A stretch of 37,170 nucleotides of DNA, from positions 1 through 37,170 of the forward strand of contig CATWQI010000016.1 in assembly GCA_958352885.1 (NCBI GenBank), given 5' to 3'. Below, one piece after another: positions 17,566 through 27,900 of this stretch; positions within the stretch are counted from its first letter, which is position 1; every line of letters starts with the position of its first letter. The position numbers and the translations under genes were made by a program. The DNA is from an uncultured Duncaniella sp. (GTDB lineage: Bacteria; Bacteroidota; Bacteroidia; Bacteroidales; Muribaculaceae). The notes beneath the pieces were generated by a model, which did not search any database, had not been told where the DNA came from, and was given only the letters and a program-made list of their open reading frames with translations.

Positions 17566-19290
17566 TTACTTATATTCGTAGAGTTTGACATGGAGTATCT
17601 TGAAATCGTCCACACCTATGCGCACGTGGCGTCCCTGGTGTGTTTCGTCGCCGTTGAATGTGCGCAGGCGGGTGAGTGTGCCGTCGGGGCTGACAGCTAC
17701 TTCGTTGACCTGCCCGAGCCCTATGCGTGAGGCGGTGGCTGACTTGCCGGCTATGGCTGATGTGCCGGTATTTCCTGAACCGGTAAGGAGGAAACCGTCC
17801 TCGCCAAGCAGCGGGGCTTCTCCTGAGTGGCTATCACCGGGGGCTGTCACAGGATTGAATGTGAGCACTATGCCGGTTCCTGCCACTATGTATTCCATAG
17901 GAGCAATCCGGATGACGATACCGCCGACGGAAGGCCATTCGGAGCCGTCGGTGGCACGCGGGTCCCAGGGGAGGGTGAAATAGTGTGACGCTTTTATGGC
18001 TATGCCGTCACGCTCTATGGTGCGGGTAGTGGAGTCGGAATCGAAGTAGAGCCCGTTCATGGTGTTTTTGCCCAAATGCTGTGATATGACGGGTATGAGT
18101 GACGAGAGTTTGTCGTTTCCTGATTTCTGGCGCGCTATGGCTGCCCGGTCGCCACGCAGATTGTATGCGAACGGACACATCCCGATGGCGTTGTGCTCGC
18201 CCACCACATAATATGCCTGTGCGCTGTTGGCGTCAGTGGTTTTTATTTCGGGTATAAAGAGGGGATTGTCGTGGAGGGCATATGCGGCTACCCAGTCGAC
18301 GAATCCCTTGTCATACAGGTCGGGAGAGAGGAAGTCGACAGTCGGTGCTCCGGCATGCCATATATCTTTGAGATGCGCAAGCGGTCCGGCGGAGGGATAT
18401 TCACCCGGGAGCCGTCCGCGTGAGTTCATCGCTGCGTTGACGTAAAGCGGCATTGTGGGGAAGACGGAGCGGGCTATCTGTGCGAGACCTTCCACATATG
18501 AGGCATAGTGGTACGCCATGAAAATCTCGTCAGTATAAATGTCGTCACCGAAAATCTCGGTCCAGCTTCCCGATTGCTTCATGCCGGCATCCTGCCACTT
18601 TGAGAGAAGCGCCGGATGAAGTGATTTCTTATTTTTTCTGAGATGTTTTATAAGCTCGGCGGGCACGCCTTTGCCATAGGCAGCGTCAGCGAGAGCCGAA
18701 TGGTCACGGGCATCCTCAAGCATCCCGATTTCATTTTCAATCTGGAGCATTATCACGGTGCCTGTGGTGTCGGTTTCTTTGATGTGCCGGAGCAGACCTG
18801 TGAATGCGGCGGCATCGGCATCAAAGACGTTTTGCGAGAATGCCGAGGCAATCTCGAGCGGTTTGCCCGAACGTGTCCGGGCGCGGGGATAGGATTCGGT
18901 ATCTTTCTTGAACCACAATGGGGTGTAGCAGCTCATGGAGTTTTTCCAGGCGCCAAACCATAGGAATACGACTTTGATGTCCTCCTTTGCGGCACGGCTG
19001 ATTATGTCATCCACGCTTGTGAAGTCAAACAGACCTTTCTGCGGCTCTATCAGCTCCCAGGACACCGGGAAAAGCACGGTGTTGTAACCGTGAGCTTTGG
19101 CTATGCCGATACACTCGTCCACATCCTCGGGGGATGAGCCCATGGAGTTACCGGTCTCGCCTCCGATTATTATAAATGGTTTGCCGTCGACAATTAGCCT
19201 TGTAGCCGAGCCTTGTCTCTCAAGGCGTGACCCGGCGGTGACGGAGAGTGCGAGAAGCAGTGCGAGTGCTGGTAAGAGTATCCTGTGCAT
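17566..19290 (-). CDS. GH35-type beta-galactosidase with C-terminal DUF5597-like domain
   Basis: This 574-residue exported TIM-barrel hydrolase is of the GH35 type. A signal peptide covers about 1-20. The acid/base is Glu187 in MLQIENEIG and the nucleophile is Glu348 in FIPEIKT. Residues from about 410 form a beta-rich C-terminal region like the DUF5597 domain that accompanies this GH35 group. Family members act on terminal beta-galactose or related sugars. Because the gene sits in a xylan locus, the enzyme may remove galactosyl caps from complex xylan side chains, but this is inference. It is the first gene after the internal terminator pair at 19346-19426, with no promoter match in the 155-bp gap, and it leads the debranching/transport gene block. 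Confidence 0.85.
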   Translation of the reverse strand: MHRILLPALALLLALSVTAGSRLERQGSATRLIVDGKPFIIIGGETGNSMGSSPEDVDECIGIAKAHGYNTVLFPVSWELIEPQKGLFDFTSVDDIISRAAKEDIKVVFLWFGAWKNSMSCYTPLWFKKDTESYPRARTRSGKPLEIASAFSQNVFDADAAAFTGLLRHIKETDTTGTVIMLQIENEIGMLEDARDHSALADAAYGKGVPAELIKHLRKNKKSLHPALLSKWQDAGMKQSGSWTEIFGDDIYTDEIFMAYHYASYVEGLAQIARSVFPTMPLYVNAAMNSRGRLPGEYPSAGPLAHLKDIWHAGAPTVDFLSPDLYDKGFVDWVAAYALHDNPLFIPEIKTTDANSAQAYYVVGEHNAIGMCPFAYNLRGDRAAIARQKSGNDKLSSLIPVISQHLGKNTMNGLYFDSDSTTRTIERDGIAIKASHYFTLPWDPRATDGSEWPSVGGIVIRIAPMEYIVAGTGIVLTFNPVTAPGDSHSGEAPLLGEDGFLLTGSGNTGTSAIAGKSATASRIGLGQVNEVAVSPDGTLTRLRTFNGDETHQGRHVRIGVDDFKILHVKLYEYK

Positions 19291-19345
19291 GGCAGAGATG
19301 TGTTAGCGGTAATATGATTGGTCGGATAGAGACTTGATAGATTGT

Positions 19346-19391
19346 AAAAAAATCTCCGCAGTCACGCAGCCTTCAGGCTCGGACTGCGGAG
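19346..19391 (-). terminator. Intrinsic terminator inside the xylan locus
   Basis: Read on the minus strand, CTCCGCAGTC and GACTGCGGAG (19391-19382 and 19363-19354) form a perfect 10-bp stem. A second short stem (AGCC/GGCT) lies in the loop, and a run of seven Ts (19352-19346) follows. It lies 55 bp after the stop codon of the large GH10 gene and should stop or reduce transcription into the GH35 gene. Confidence 0.87.
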
Positions 19392-19403
19392 TTTGTTATG
19401 AGG

Positions 19404-19426
19404 AAAAGACTGTTGACAAGTCTTTT
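19404..19426 (-). terminator. Second hairpin just ahead of the main terminator
   Basis: AAAAGACT (19404-19411) and AGTCTTTT (19419-19426) are perfect 8-bp arms around a 7-nt loop, so on the minus strand the 3' arm ends in four Ts followed by CC. It is met before the stronger terminator at 19346-19391 and may stabilise the 3' end of the core-gene mRNA. Confidence 0.5.
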
Positions 19427-19445
19427 CGGGAATCCTTAGGGATGT

Positions 19446-21773
19446 TTACTTGGCTGACTGAGACCAGTCGTGGCTTGTGAATTCGGCACCTATATCCTTG
19501 CCTGCGATAGCGTCGCACACACCCTTGTAGGCGATTTTTCTGCCATACTTGGAGTCGAATATATTGGGTGACTCATCCTTGAGCCAGTACTCGTGCTCCT
19601 TGGAGTTGTCGCTGAGGGTCCACAGGGTGATGGCGCTCTGCTGTGACTCGGGGATATTTTCGAAGTACGAGGTGAGAATCATCTGGTAAACGTCGCTCTG
19701 AGCCTGGAGTTCCTCGGCTGAGGGTGATGCAGTGCCGAGTGCCACGTCAAGCTCGGTGATACGGATAAGCTTGCCGGTGGCGGCGAGAGTCTGGAACATA
19801 GCGTCGACCTGCTCCTTGGTGATAGACTTGCTTACGTGCATCTGGGTGCCGATACCGTCCACATGTGCGCCGTTGTTGTCAATGTACTCGACAAATTCTA
19901 TCAGCTTGGCGAGCTTGCTGGGGTTGGTCTCGAGGTTGTAGTCGTTCACGAAGAGCTTGGCTCCGTTGGGCGAGTATTTGGCTGCGTATTCAAATGCCTT
20001 GACAGCATAATCCATACCGCAGTAGTAGCCCCAGTAGAAGTGACCGTTGCCTGTTTCGTTGCTCCAGTTGAGGTTCAGACCGTCCTCGGTGCTTTCGGTG
20101 GGCTCGGAGTCGCCTTCCATCCATCCGCCGTCGATGCCGCGGAAACGGCAGTCGTCACCGATAGGCTCGTTGATTACGTCCCATGATGTGCATGCGTTGC
20201 CGACATGAGTCATGGCTTCCTTAATCCATTCTTCCATGGCGTTGAGGAGGATGGCTTTCTTCTCTGCGTCTGTTTTTGGTACGTAGGAGATTGAGGTGGC
20301 GCGGCTGCCGCGTGAAGCTGCCGAAGCTGCTGCGGGCTCATCTTCTACCACTGTTACCATCACATTGTCGATATAGTAGGTCATGTCTGCCACATAGCCG
20401 AAATCGAGGTTCAGCTTCCAGGTCTGTTCTCCATCGGCGAAGTCGGTGCTGAACTTCTGGAGGATGACTTTAATCTGAGTCCATGAGGTTGATGTTTCAA
20501 ACGCTTCTGTCCAGCTGCTCTGTGAGCCTGTCCAGTTCATCCACGGGTAACCGTTGGTGAGACCGTTGAACGATACACGGCCCTTGCCTGCGCCTTCGCT
20601 CTTGACGAAGAATGAGAGCTCTACCTGCTTACCGTGCTGTGCGGGGATGTCGCTTGAAGTTACCTGGAGATCCCATGCGTTGGCTGACGATGACGAAGCG
20701 GTCATCTTGAGGACATTCTTGTTGCCTGAGGGGGCGTCACCTATTTCCACAACCTCTACTCCGGCGCCGGGGTTATTTGCGCTCCAGCCGTCGAGACCGT
20801 TAGCGAAGTTGCCGTTGGGGCAGAGGCTTGAGGGAACATCCTGCTTAAGACCGAACTCGATGTCGTCAATGTAGTACTTTGCGCCTACCTCACCGAAGTT
20901 CAGGATGATACGGTTCACATCATCGAAAGTCAGTTCAAATTCATGCTCGCAGAGTACCCAGTTGGTGCCGACGTTAAATGTATTGTAACCATCCTGGCTA
21001 CCGTATGTTTCGCTGTTCTGATATTGGAACTGGAGTTTGCCGGCAGCGCTTGATGACTTTGCGTAGAAGCGGATTTTGTACACACCGGGTTCAAGGAAAG
21101 TGTCAAATGTATAAGCACACTGAGCGCTCCAGGAACTTGCATCCGATGGGTTGTCAAGTACCATACAATACTCGCTGTCATGACCCGGAGACTCCACGCC
21201 GCTTGACGAGCTGTTGCCCCATGAGCCCCAGCCGCCCTTGTTGCCGTTTTCGAAGGTCGAGTTGTCTTCCGAGAGGACATTGGCGATGTCGTTGGTCGGG
21301 TCGGACTCAACTACGAGTTCCGGTGCGATGAGCGACTTCATGTAGGTCTGCTGCTGCTGGGTGTGCCAGATGAGGTTATGACCGTGAAGTTTCAGACCGG
21401 TGTTCATGGCTATGAAGCGGTCCACCTTGTCCCAGTTGAAAGCGCCTGACGATGATACGATTGACTGGTGTTTCATCGCATTGCCGAATGTCACGCCCTG
21501 GAAATTGTCAAGCACTGTCTGCGCATATGCCGGATTTTCTTCATCAAGGAAGTCGTCCAGTCCCATGCCGAGAGTTATGTCTACGTTGGGATGGTACTGC
21601 GCCATGTAGTTCTTGATATAGTCGTATTGTGAGATTTTCTCAGCCAGCTCCATGGGGATTTCAGAACCGGTGACTGTGCGGTCAGGCTCTTTCCATTCCA
21701 TTACCTGGTCGTCGCAGGATGCGAAAACCATTGAAACGGCTGCCAGTGGGAATAATATCTTGTTTACTTTCAT
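19446..21773 (-). CDS. GH10 xylanase with two inserted carbohydrate-binding modules, surface lipoprotein
   Basis: This 775-residue xylanase has a GH10 barrel split by a long insertion. The first part (about 35-155) includes LKLHGHNLIWHTQQQ. Two beta-sandwich modules of the CBM4/CBM22 type follow (about 168-310 and 316-477), each ending in a YYIDDIEF or YYIDNVMV strand. The barrel resumes after a short Ala/Ser linker and carries acid/base Glu536 (SWDVINEPIG) and nucleophile Glu674 (RITELDVALG). This arrangement is known from surface xylanases of Bacteroides and Prevotella. The lipobox ends at Cys20 and is followed by DDQVMEWKE, an acidic stretch typical of surface-exposed lipoproteins. It starts 20 bp after the glycan-binding protein gene and is the last gene before the internal terminators. 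It should make the first cuts in long xylan chains at the cell surface. Confidence 0.96.
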   Translation of the reverse strand: MKVNKILFPLAAVSMVFASCDDQVMEWKEPDRTVTGSEIPMELAEKISQYDYIKNYMAQYHPNVDITLGMGLDDFLDEENPAYAQTVLDNFQGVTFGNAMKHQSIVSSSGAFNWDKVDRFIAMNTGLKLHGHNLIWHTQQQQTYMKSLIAPELVVESDPTNDIANVLSEDNSTFENGNKGGWGSWGNSSSSGVESPGHDSEYCMVLDNPSDASSWSAQCAYTFDTFLEPGVYKIRFYAKSSSAAGKLQFQYQNSETYGSQDGYNTFNVGTNWVLCEHEFELTFDDVNRIILNFGEVGAKYYIDDIEFGLKQDVPSSLCPNGNFANGLDGWSANNPGAGVEVVEIGDAPSGNKNVLKMTASSSSANAWDLQVTSSDIPAQHGKQVELSFFVKSEGAGKGRVSFNGLTNGYPWMNWTGSQSSWTEAFETSTSWTQIKVILQKFSTDFADGEQTWKLNLDFGYVADMTYYIDNVMVTVVEDEPAAASAASRGSRATSISYVPKTDAEKKAILLNAMEEWIKEAMTHVGNACTSWDVINEPIGDDCRFRGIDGGWMEGDSEPTESTEDGLNLNWSNETGNGHFYWGYYCGMDYAVKAFEYAAKYSPNGAKLFVNDYNLETNPSKLAKLIEFVEYIDNNGAHVDGIGTQMHVSKSITKEQVDAMFQTLAATGKLIRITELDVALGTASPSAEELQAQSDVYQMILTSYFENIPESQQSAITLWTLSDNSKEHEYWLKDESPNIFDSKYGRKIAYKGVCDAIAGKDIGAEFTSHDWSQSAK

Positions 21774-21793
21774 GATTAGTTACGATTTAAGAG

Positions 21794-23245
21794 TTATTCT
21801 TCATCCTCGGGTTCTTCGTAGTCTGACGGTTCGAAATGCTTGTAGGGTACGATACGCCAGTTGTCGAGATAAATCTTCGGACCGGTGAAAGTGGTGGATT
21901 TGAGAGTCACCTTGTCGCCGGCTGCGTTTACGTAGTCGAAGTCGGTGTTCACGAATCCGATGCCGAAGTTGGGATAGGTGGCTGCCATACGGTCGTCAAT
22001 CACCATCTGGAAGGTCGGGGTCGAGCTTTCGGGGTCGGCGATGAGAGTGGCATACTTGTTGATTGAGCTTAGAGGCACAGTGATGGTGGTCCATCCGGCA
22101 GGCTGGAACGGTACTATGTCACCGCAGTTCCAGCCGTCGAGCCATGGTGCGAAGCAGTACACGAGGTTGTTCTTGCCGTCGTCGTCGCTGCCGAATCCTG
22201 CGAAGTTATAGTTGTTGATGAGCTGAAGCTGGAAGAAGCCTGTGCCGCTCCAAGGTTCCGAGCAGTAGATTTCGCACTGGAATGCAACTTCTGTAACGGG
22301 AGTCTCGGCGGGGATGAGGTCAGCCATGCGTGACCAGTTCTCCCAGTCCTTGTTGCCGTCGCCAACGGAGTGGCACTCTGTTGCGCGTGGTTTGCCTGAG
22401 GAGATGCCTCCGGCATTGAGCAGACGGTCGGGGACAATCTGCACGCAGTATCCGCGTCCGGTGCCGAGAGGGTCAGCCACGAGGTCACCGTCCTCAACCT
22501 TGTTGGAAATCATCGAGCCGTTTTCTTTCCAGCTCCATGCGCCCTGCAGACCGTCGGTGTCAAAGTCCATGAGGAGACCGCGACGCTCGTTGAAGTAGGC
22601 GGGTGACTGAGTCACACCGTTGGGGCTCTCGGAGATGAGTGCGCCGCCTTCGGTGACACCTGCGGGCATGATGAATGTGAACCATTCGCCGTCGGGGTCA
22701 TTTTCGATACCATTGGTCACCTCCACGCCGCCGGGTAAGGTGACTTTTGAGGTTTCGTGGAGATATGAGCCCTTGACAGTCACTTTTTCTCCCGGCTGTG
22801 GAAGGGTGGGGTTGACTGACTCGACAATCGAGTAACCGTTACGGATCAGGAACGAGTAGACGAGTTCTGTCTTGTCCTTGACGAGGCGGATGGTATTGCG
22901 TACCTCGGGGTCGCAGTCGGTCACAGGGGTGTCGCGGTTAATGGAGATGATGAGGGAGTTGTCAGTGACGTAAGCTCGGTTGAAGTAGGTGTCATAACCG
23001 TTTATGTACACCTTCTTCACCCCGAACAGACCTTCGCCTTCGAGGCGAATCATCTGGCTCAGGCGGGCGAATTCCACGGGGCGGTCGGGAACTGACGACT
23101 TGTAGTCCTCGAGATAGACCTGGGTAATCTTTATCGGTTTGTCCTGGTACTTGTCCTCGAAGTATTCGTCGTCATCGTTACATGACACGAAGCCGAGGGA
23201 GAGCAGAGCCACAACCGGAAGTATATAATTTTTGAAATTTTTCAT
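21794..23245 (-). CDS. Surface glycan-binding lipoprotein (SGBP, IPT/TIG-like)
   Basis: This 483-residue lipoprotein is in the SusE/SGBP position of the operon. Cys22 of the lipobox (FVSC) is followed by NDDDEYFED, a strongly acidic surface-export stretch. Residues about 35-215 look like tandem Ig/IPT-like folds (PTLPQPGEKVTVKGSYLHETSKVTLPGG is a typical IPT strand pattern). A C-terminal beta-sandwich of about 225-470 ends at IYLDNWRIVPY, resembling the xyloglucan-binding domain of SGBP-B proteins. It has no catalytic motif. By position and fold it should hold xylan at the surface beside SusCD. Aromatic residues in WKENG, EPWSGTGFF and APWLDGWNCG are candidate sugar platforms. It starts 25 bp after susD ends. 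Confidence 0.85.
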   Translation of the reverse strand: MKNFKNYILPVVALLSLGFVSCNDDDEYFEDKYQDKPIKITQVYLEDYKSSVPDRPVEFARLSQMIRLEGEGLFGVKKVYINGYDTYFNRAYVTDNSLIISINRDTPVTDCDPEVRNTIRLVKDKTELVYSFLIRNGYSIVESVNPTLPQPGEKVTVKGSYLHETSKVTLPGGVEVTNGIENDPDGEWFTFIMPAGVTEGGALISESPNGVTQSPAYFNERRGLLMDFDTDGLQGAWSWKENGSMISNKVEDGDLVADPLGTGRGYCVQIVPDRLLNAGGISSGKPRATECHSVGDGNKDWENWSRMADLIPAETPVTEVAFQCEIYCSEPWSGTGFFQLQLINNYNFAGFGSDDDGKNNLVYCFAPWLDGWNCGDIVPFQPAGWTTITVPLSSINKYATLIADPESSTPTFQMVIDDRMAATYPNFGIGFVNTDFDYVNAAGDKVTLKSTTFTGPKIYLDNWRIVPYKHFEPSDYEEPEDEE

Positions 23246-23270
23246 AATCAGTTTTCCTTTAGGCGATTAA

Positions 23271-24953
23271 TCAATTGTAGAGGTCAGCTGCGGTAACTTC
23301 GCGAGCGTCAAATTCGTAAACCACAGGTGTTTCCGAGAGGCGTGGGTTACGGATGAGATCGACATCGCTGAAGGGGAGAAGCAGATGAGCGTTGGTGGCT
23401 GTGGCTACTGAGGTTCCGTCGCTGGTCTTGACATACTGGCAAGGCTCGCTTTCGTCCCATTCGTATCCGGCGTTACGCTCCTGGTTGTTGATGTAGTTCA
23501 CCACTTCCTGCTGCTGATAGTAGGAGCGGCGGAGGAGGTCATACCAGTACTGGCCTTCGTAGGCAAGTTCTATGCGGCGCTCATAATGGATATCCTGATA
23601 GGAAATTGAATTCTTTGCAGGCATTCCGGCACGGCTGCGCACACGGTTGAAGTATTCCAGTGCTGTTGCGTCGGATGTAGAGCCCTGGTTGCCGAGGATG
23701 GCTTCGGCAAGGTTGAGATACACTTCGGCGAGACGCATCATGTAGGTGTTTACGCCTGATGACTGCTGGTAGCTCTGTCCGTTGTCGTCGATTTTGCCGA
23801 TTACATGCTTCACCACGTTGCACTTGTTGTCGTAGCCGGTCTCGGTGACGTTGTAGGTGTATCCGCCGTTCTTGGAATTGAGCTGCGGGTAGAATTCGCC
23901 TACTGTGGCTATGGTGGCGTGACGGCGGATGCGGTCGGCGGGGTCGTAAGTGCGTACGATGTCGTAGGAAGCGTAAGTGGCGTTGCCCCAGTTGGTCTCA
24001 CCTACCATGGTTGACCAGCTGAAGAATGCGGAGATGGAGTTGGTGCCACCCCAGCCCACTGCGTCGGTCGAGCCTGCGAGCCACTGGAGCTGGAATATGG
24101 ACTCGGCATTGTTGTTCCAGGTTTTCACCGCAAAGAGGTCGTCGTAATTGGGAAGGAGCGAGTACGGACCTTCGATACACTTGAGGGCTGCCTTGCGGGC
24201 GAGGTCGAGATAGTAGGGGTTACGTGTTCCGCGGTTGAAATCAGTGGCGATGTTGTTGCCGTCATATTCACCGTCGGTGGTGATACCTGCCATGGAGAGG
24301 TATACACGTGAGAGGATGCCGTAGGCGCTGTAGCAGGTCACACGTCCTGGATTTGCCTGGGTCTTTGACAGGTTGGCTGCAGCATATTCGAGGTCGCGGA
24401 TTGCGAACTCAATCACGTCTGCCTGACGGTGCGCGGGAGTCACAGGTGTTTTCTGCTGCTCCTTGGTGTCAGTGTAGATGATACCGCGTCCCCAGATTGA
24501 GCCTATGTACCAGTATGCGAGACCGCGCATGAAGCGTGCTTCGGCTGTGCCCTGGATTTTAGCCTGTTCCGTTACGGCGGGACCGCATTTGTCGCGAAGG
24601 TTGTTAATCAGGTTGTTTGACTGTGCTACTACTGAGTAGAATGAACCCCAAGCGTCCTCCAGACCCGGTGAAAGTGAATTCTCGGTGAAGTTGGTATAAG
24701 GGTAGATATAGTCACTCCAGCGGGCAGTGAGGTTGTTGCTTCGTCCGTCGCCCACGCTGTAGTAGAACTTGCCGTTGAAGGAGTTCCACACATAGTTGTA
24801 GAGCGGAGAGGTGCCCTGCGACACTGCGTCGTTGCTGTCAAAGAACGCGTCTTCATTCGCCTGGTAGGTGTTCTTCTGTTCGAGGAAATCGGAGCATGAT
24901 GACATCGATATCAGACCAGCCAAGGCTGTAAAGATTAATATCTTGTGTTTCAT
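23271..24953 (-). CDS. SusD/RagB family nutrient-binding lipoprotein
   Basis: This 560-residue surface lipoprotein forms the lid of the SusC channel and binds the oligosaccharide before uptake. The lipobox ends at Cys20, followed by SDFLEQKN, the usual SusD N-terminus. The helical TPR-like core is visible in AEARFMRGLAYWYIGSIWG, and the conserved C-terminal block is RLAEVYLNLAEAI, YFNRVRSRAGMP, then YERRIELAYEGQYWYDLLRR. The length is normal for the family. It lies 20 bp after the susC stop. Ligand type cannot be read from the sequence. The xylan enzymes downstream make xylo-oligosaccharides the expected cargo. Confidence 0.97.
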   Translation of the reverse strand: MKHKILIFTALAGLISMSSCSDFLEQKNTYQANEDAFFDSNDAVSQGTSPLYNYVWNSFNGKFYYSVGDGRSNNLTARWSDYIYPYTNFTENSLSPGLEDAWGSFYSVVAQSNNLINNLRDKCGPAVTEQAKIQGTAEARFMRGLAYWYIGSIWGRGIIYTDTKEQQKTPVTPAHRQADVIEFAIRDLEYAAANLSKTQANPGRVTCYSAYGILSRVYLSMAGITTDGEYDGNNIATDFNRGTRNPYYLDLARKAALKCIEGPYSLLPNYDDLFAVKTWNNNAESIFQLQWLAGSTDAVGWGGTNSISAFFSWSTMVGETNWGNATYASYDIVRTYDPADRIRRHATIATVGEFYPQLNSKNGGYTYNVTETGYDNKCNVVKHVIGKIDDNGQSYQQSSGVNTYMMRLAEVYLNLAEAILGNQGSTSDATALEYFNRVRSRAGMPAKNSISYQDIHYERRIELAYEGQYWYDLLRRSYYQQQEVVNYINNQERNAGYEWDESEPCQYVKTSDGTSVATATNAHLLLPFSDVDLIRNPRLSETPVVYEFDAREVTAADLYN

Positions 24954-24973
24954 TATGATATCTTAATTAAGGG

Positions 24974-27900
24974 TTAGAAGGAAACGTTAAGACCGAAGGT
25001 ATAGATACGGGGTGAAGGATAACGTCCGTAGTCAAGACCTGTCATGAGAGCGTCGCCATACATAGCGCCGACTTCGGGGTCAAGACCTTTGTACTTGGTC
25101 CATGTGTGAACATTCTGTACGTTCATGTAGATGCGTACATTCTCAAGGAAGCATTTGCGCACCCAGGGTTTCGGCAGAGTGTAGCCGAGAGAGATGTTCT
25201 GGAGGCGGATATATGAAGCGTCCTCGATGAAGCGGTCAGAGATACGGCTGTAATTGGAGTTGGCATCCGAACGCTGTACGGCAGGCATCTTGGTGTCAGA
25301 TGCGTTGATGACATGGAGGTTGCGGTAGTCATCGTCCGGACCGTTGGGATCAATCTTGCCTATGATGGCATAGTCAAGAGCGGAGCGGAGGATGTTGCTG
25401 TTCTGGCGGGGATCCTCGATGAGGTAACGGTTGAGGTTGAGTGCCTTGTTGCCGTAGCTTCCGGAGAAGAAGATGGTGAGGTCGATACCCTTCCATGAGA
25501 AGGTGTTGCCAAGACCGAATGTGAACTTGGGCTCGGGATTGCCGATATAAGTGCAGTCCTCGGCGTTGATAACACCGTCGCCGTTGACATCCTCGAATAT
25601 GTAGTCGCCAAGCCAGGTAGAGTTCTGACCGATGGTGTTGCCTTCGGGGATTGCCACCTGCTTGAGCTCGCCGTTAGCGTCATGATAGTAGAAGTCGGTG
25701 GGCTCGTCGAAGCGTCCGATTACCTTGTAACCCCAGAACTGACCGATGGGCTGACCTACGGCTGTGCGGGTTACGATGAAGTTATTGGAGCTGGGCTGGA
25801 ATGACTTGTCGAGAGTAGCTGTCTCAGTGTCGAGAGAGCGTACACGGTTGCGGTTGAGACCGAACACAAGGTTTGTGGTCCACTGGAAGTTGCGGTTGGT
25901 GATGTTGGTGGTGTTGACGGTGAGTTCGACACCCTTGTTTTCGAGTGAGCCGATGTTTGCCCATGGATTGGAAGCGGCGCCCTGGCCCTGTGAGCCGAGA
26001 TAGGCGGGATTCTGAATCTGGAGCAGGAGGTTCTTGGTCTTTTTATAGTAGAGGTCTGCCACAACTTCGATTCGGTTGTCAAGGAATCCGAGGTCGAGAC
26101 CTACGTTCCATGAGTGGGTAGTTTCCCAGGTAAGGTCGACGTTGGGGGTATTGCCGGTCAGGACACCTGTGCCCCACGGAGTTGTCTTGAAGCTGAGGAG
26201 TGCGATGGTTGCCCACTGGTCCACGTTCTGGTTACCGGTTGAACCCCATCCTGCGCGGAGTTTGGCATTGTTCATCCAGTTCACATCCTGGAGGAAGCTT
26301 TCCTGTGAGGCGCGCCATGCGAGAGCCACTGACGGGAACCAGCCCCAGCGGTTGTTCTTATTGAACTTTGAAGAACCGTCGCGGCGTATGGTGGCTGTGA
26401 TGAGGTAGCGGTCGTCATAGGAGTAGAACGCGCGTCCGAAGTATGAGAGAAGTGAGTTGGCAAACTTGTAGCCGGTAGTGGTCGAGGTGGTGATGTCGCC
26501 GGCTGAGAGGTCGGGAGTGGTGTTGGATAGGAAGCCTGAGGCTGTGCCTACCTGTGTCTCCCAGTTGTAGTGGCTCATTTCCTGACCAATCATGGCGTTG
26601 ATTGAGTGAACCTTGTTGAAGGTCATGTTATAAGTCAGGATGTTGCGCCATGACCAGTACTTGGTGTTGGTCTTTGTCCACTTTGATGTGCGGGTATCCT
26701 GTGTCTTTATGCCGAACTGATAGTCTGGCTGATAGTAGTAATAGTTGTTGTAGTTCCAGTCGCCGGATACCTCGGTCTTGAGTGTAAGCCCTTTGTAAAG
26801 TGTTGCTTCGAGGTAAGTGTTGAAGCGGAAGTTGGTCTTGCGATTGTTGTTGGTGATGATTTCTGCGAGACCCACGGGGTTGTCAGGCATCCACACGTCC
26901 TCGGGTCCGTCAAAGGTGCCGTCGGGCGATGTAACAGCCACGGTGGGCTGCTGGCGCAGAGCGCTCATGATGGTGTTTTTGTCGGTTCCGACCTGCTGCT
27001 TAGTCTCTGAGAATGAGAAGTTTACTCCCCCCCTAAGCCACGATTTGATCTGAGTGTCGATGTTAGAGCGGAGTGACAGACGGCGGAATCCGGAGCCAAG
27101 GGCTATACCGTTCTGCTTGAGGTAGCCGCCTGAGAATGCGTAAGTGGTCTTTTCGTTGCCTCCTGACACAGAGATGTTATGGCTTGTCATGAACGCTTTT
27201 TTGAAGAGTTCGTCCTGCCAGTCTGTGCCTTTACCGAGTGCGTCGGGATTGACGAATGCGCTTGAGGGGTCGAGTAGATTAAGTTCGTTGGCGCGGTAGT
27301 TGTGGTGGCGGGCATACTCCTGGAGGTTGAGCATGTCGTACTTTTTGGGCATCTCCTGCCAGCCGGCATAACCGTCGTAAGTCACGGTGGCGTTGCCTGC
27401 CTGACCGCGTTTGGTGGTAATCATGATTACACCGTTTGATGCGCGAGAACCGTAGATGGCTGTAGCTGACGCGTCCTTGAGGATGTCCATTGACACGATG
27501 TCTGACGGGTTGATGGCACTAAGTGGGTTGGATGATTCGTCGTCGGTCGCAGAGTCTATTACCACACCGTCAATCACGAAGATAGGCTGGTTGGTGGCAT
27601 TGAGTGAGTTGATACCGCGGATGCGGATTGAGGTGGATGCGCCCGGCGTACCGGAGTTTGCCTGAATCTGCACACCTGCCGCACGACCCTGAAGTACCTG
27701 GTCAATGCTGGTGGGGATTGATTTCTTGATAGCGGCGTCGTTGACAGATACTACCGAACCGGTCATGTCGGAACGTTTCATCTGTCCGTAACCTACCACT
27801 ACCACCTCGTCGAGCACTTCGGCGTTCTCCTTGAGGGTAATGGTGATGTTGGTTCGCCCTTCTACAGCTACGCTCTGTGAGGTATATCCTACATAGGATA

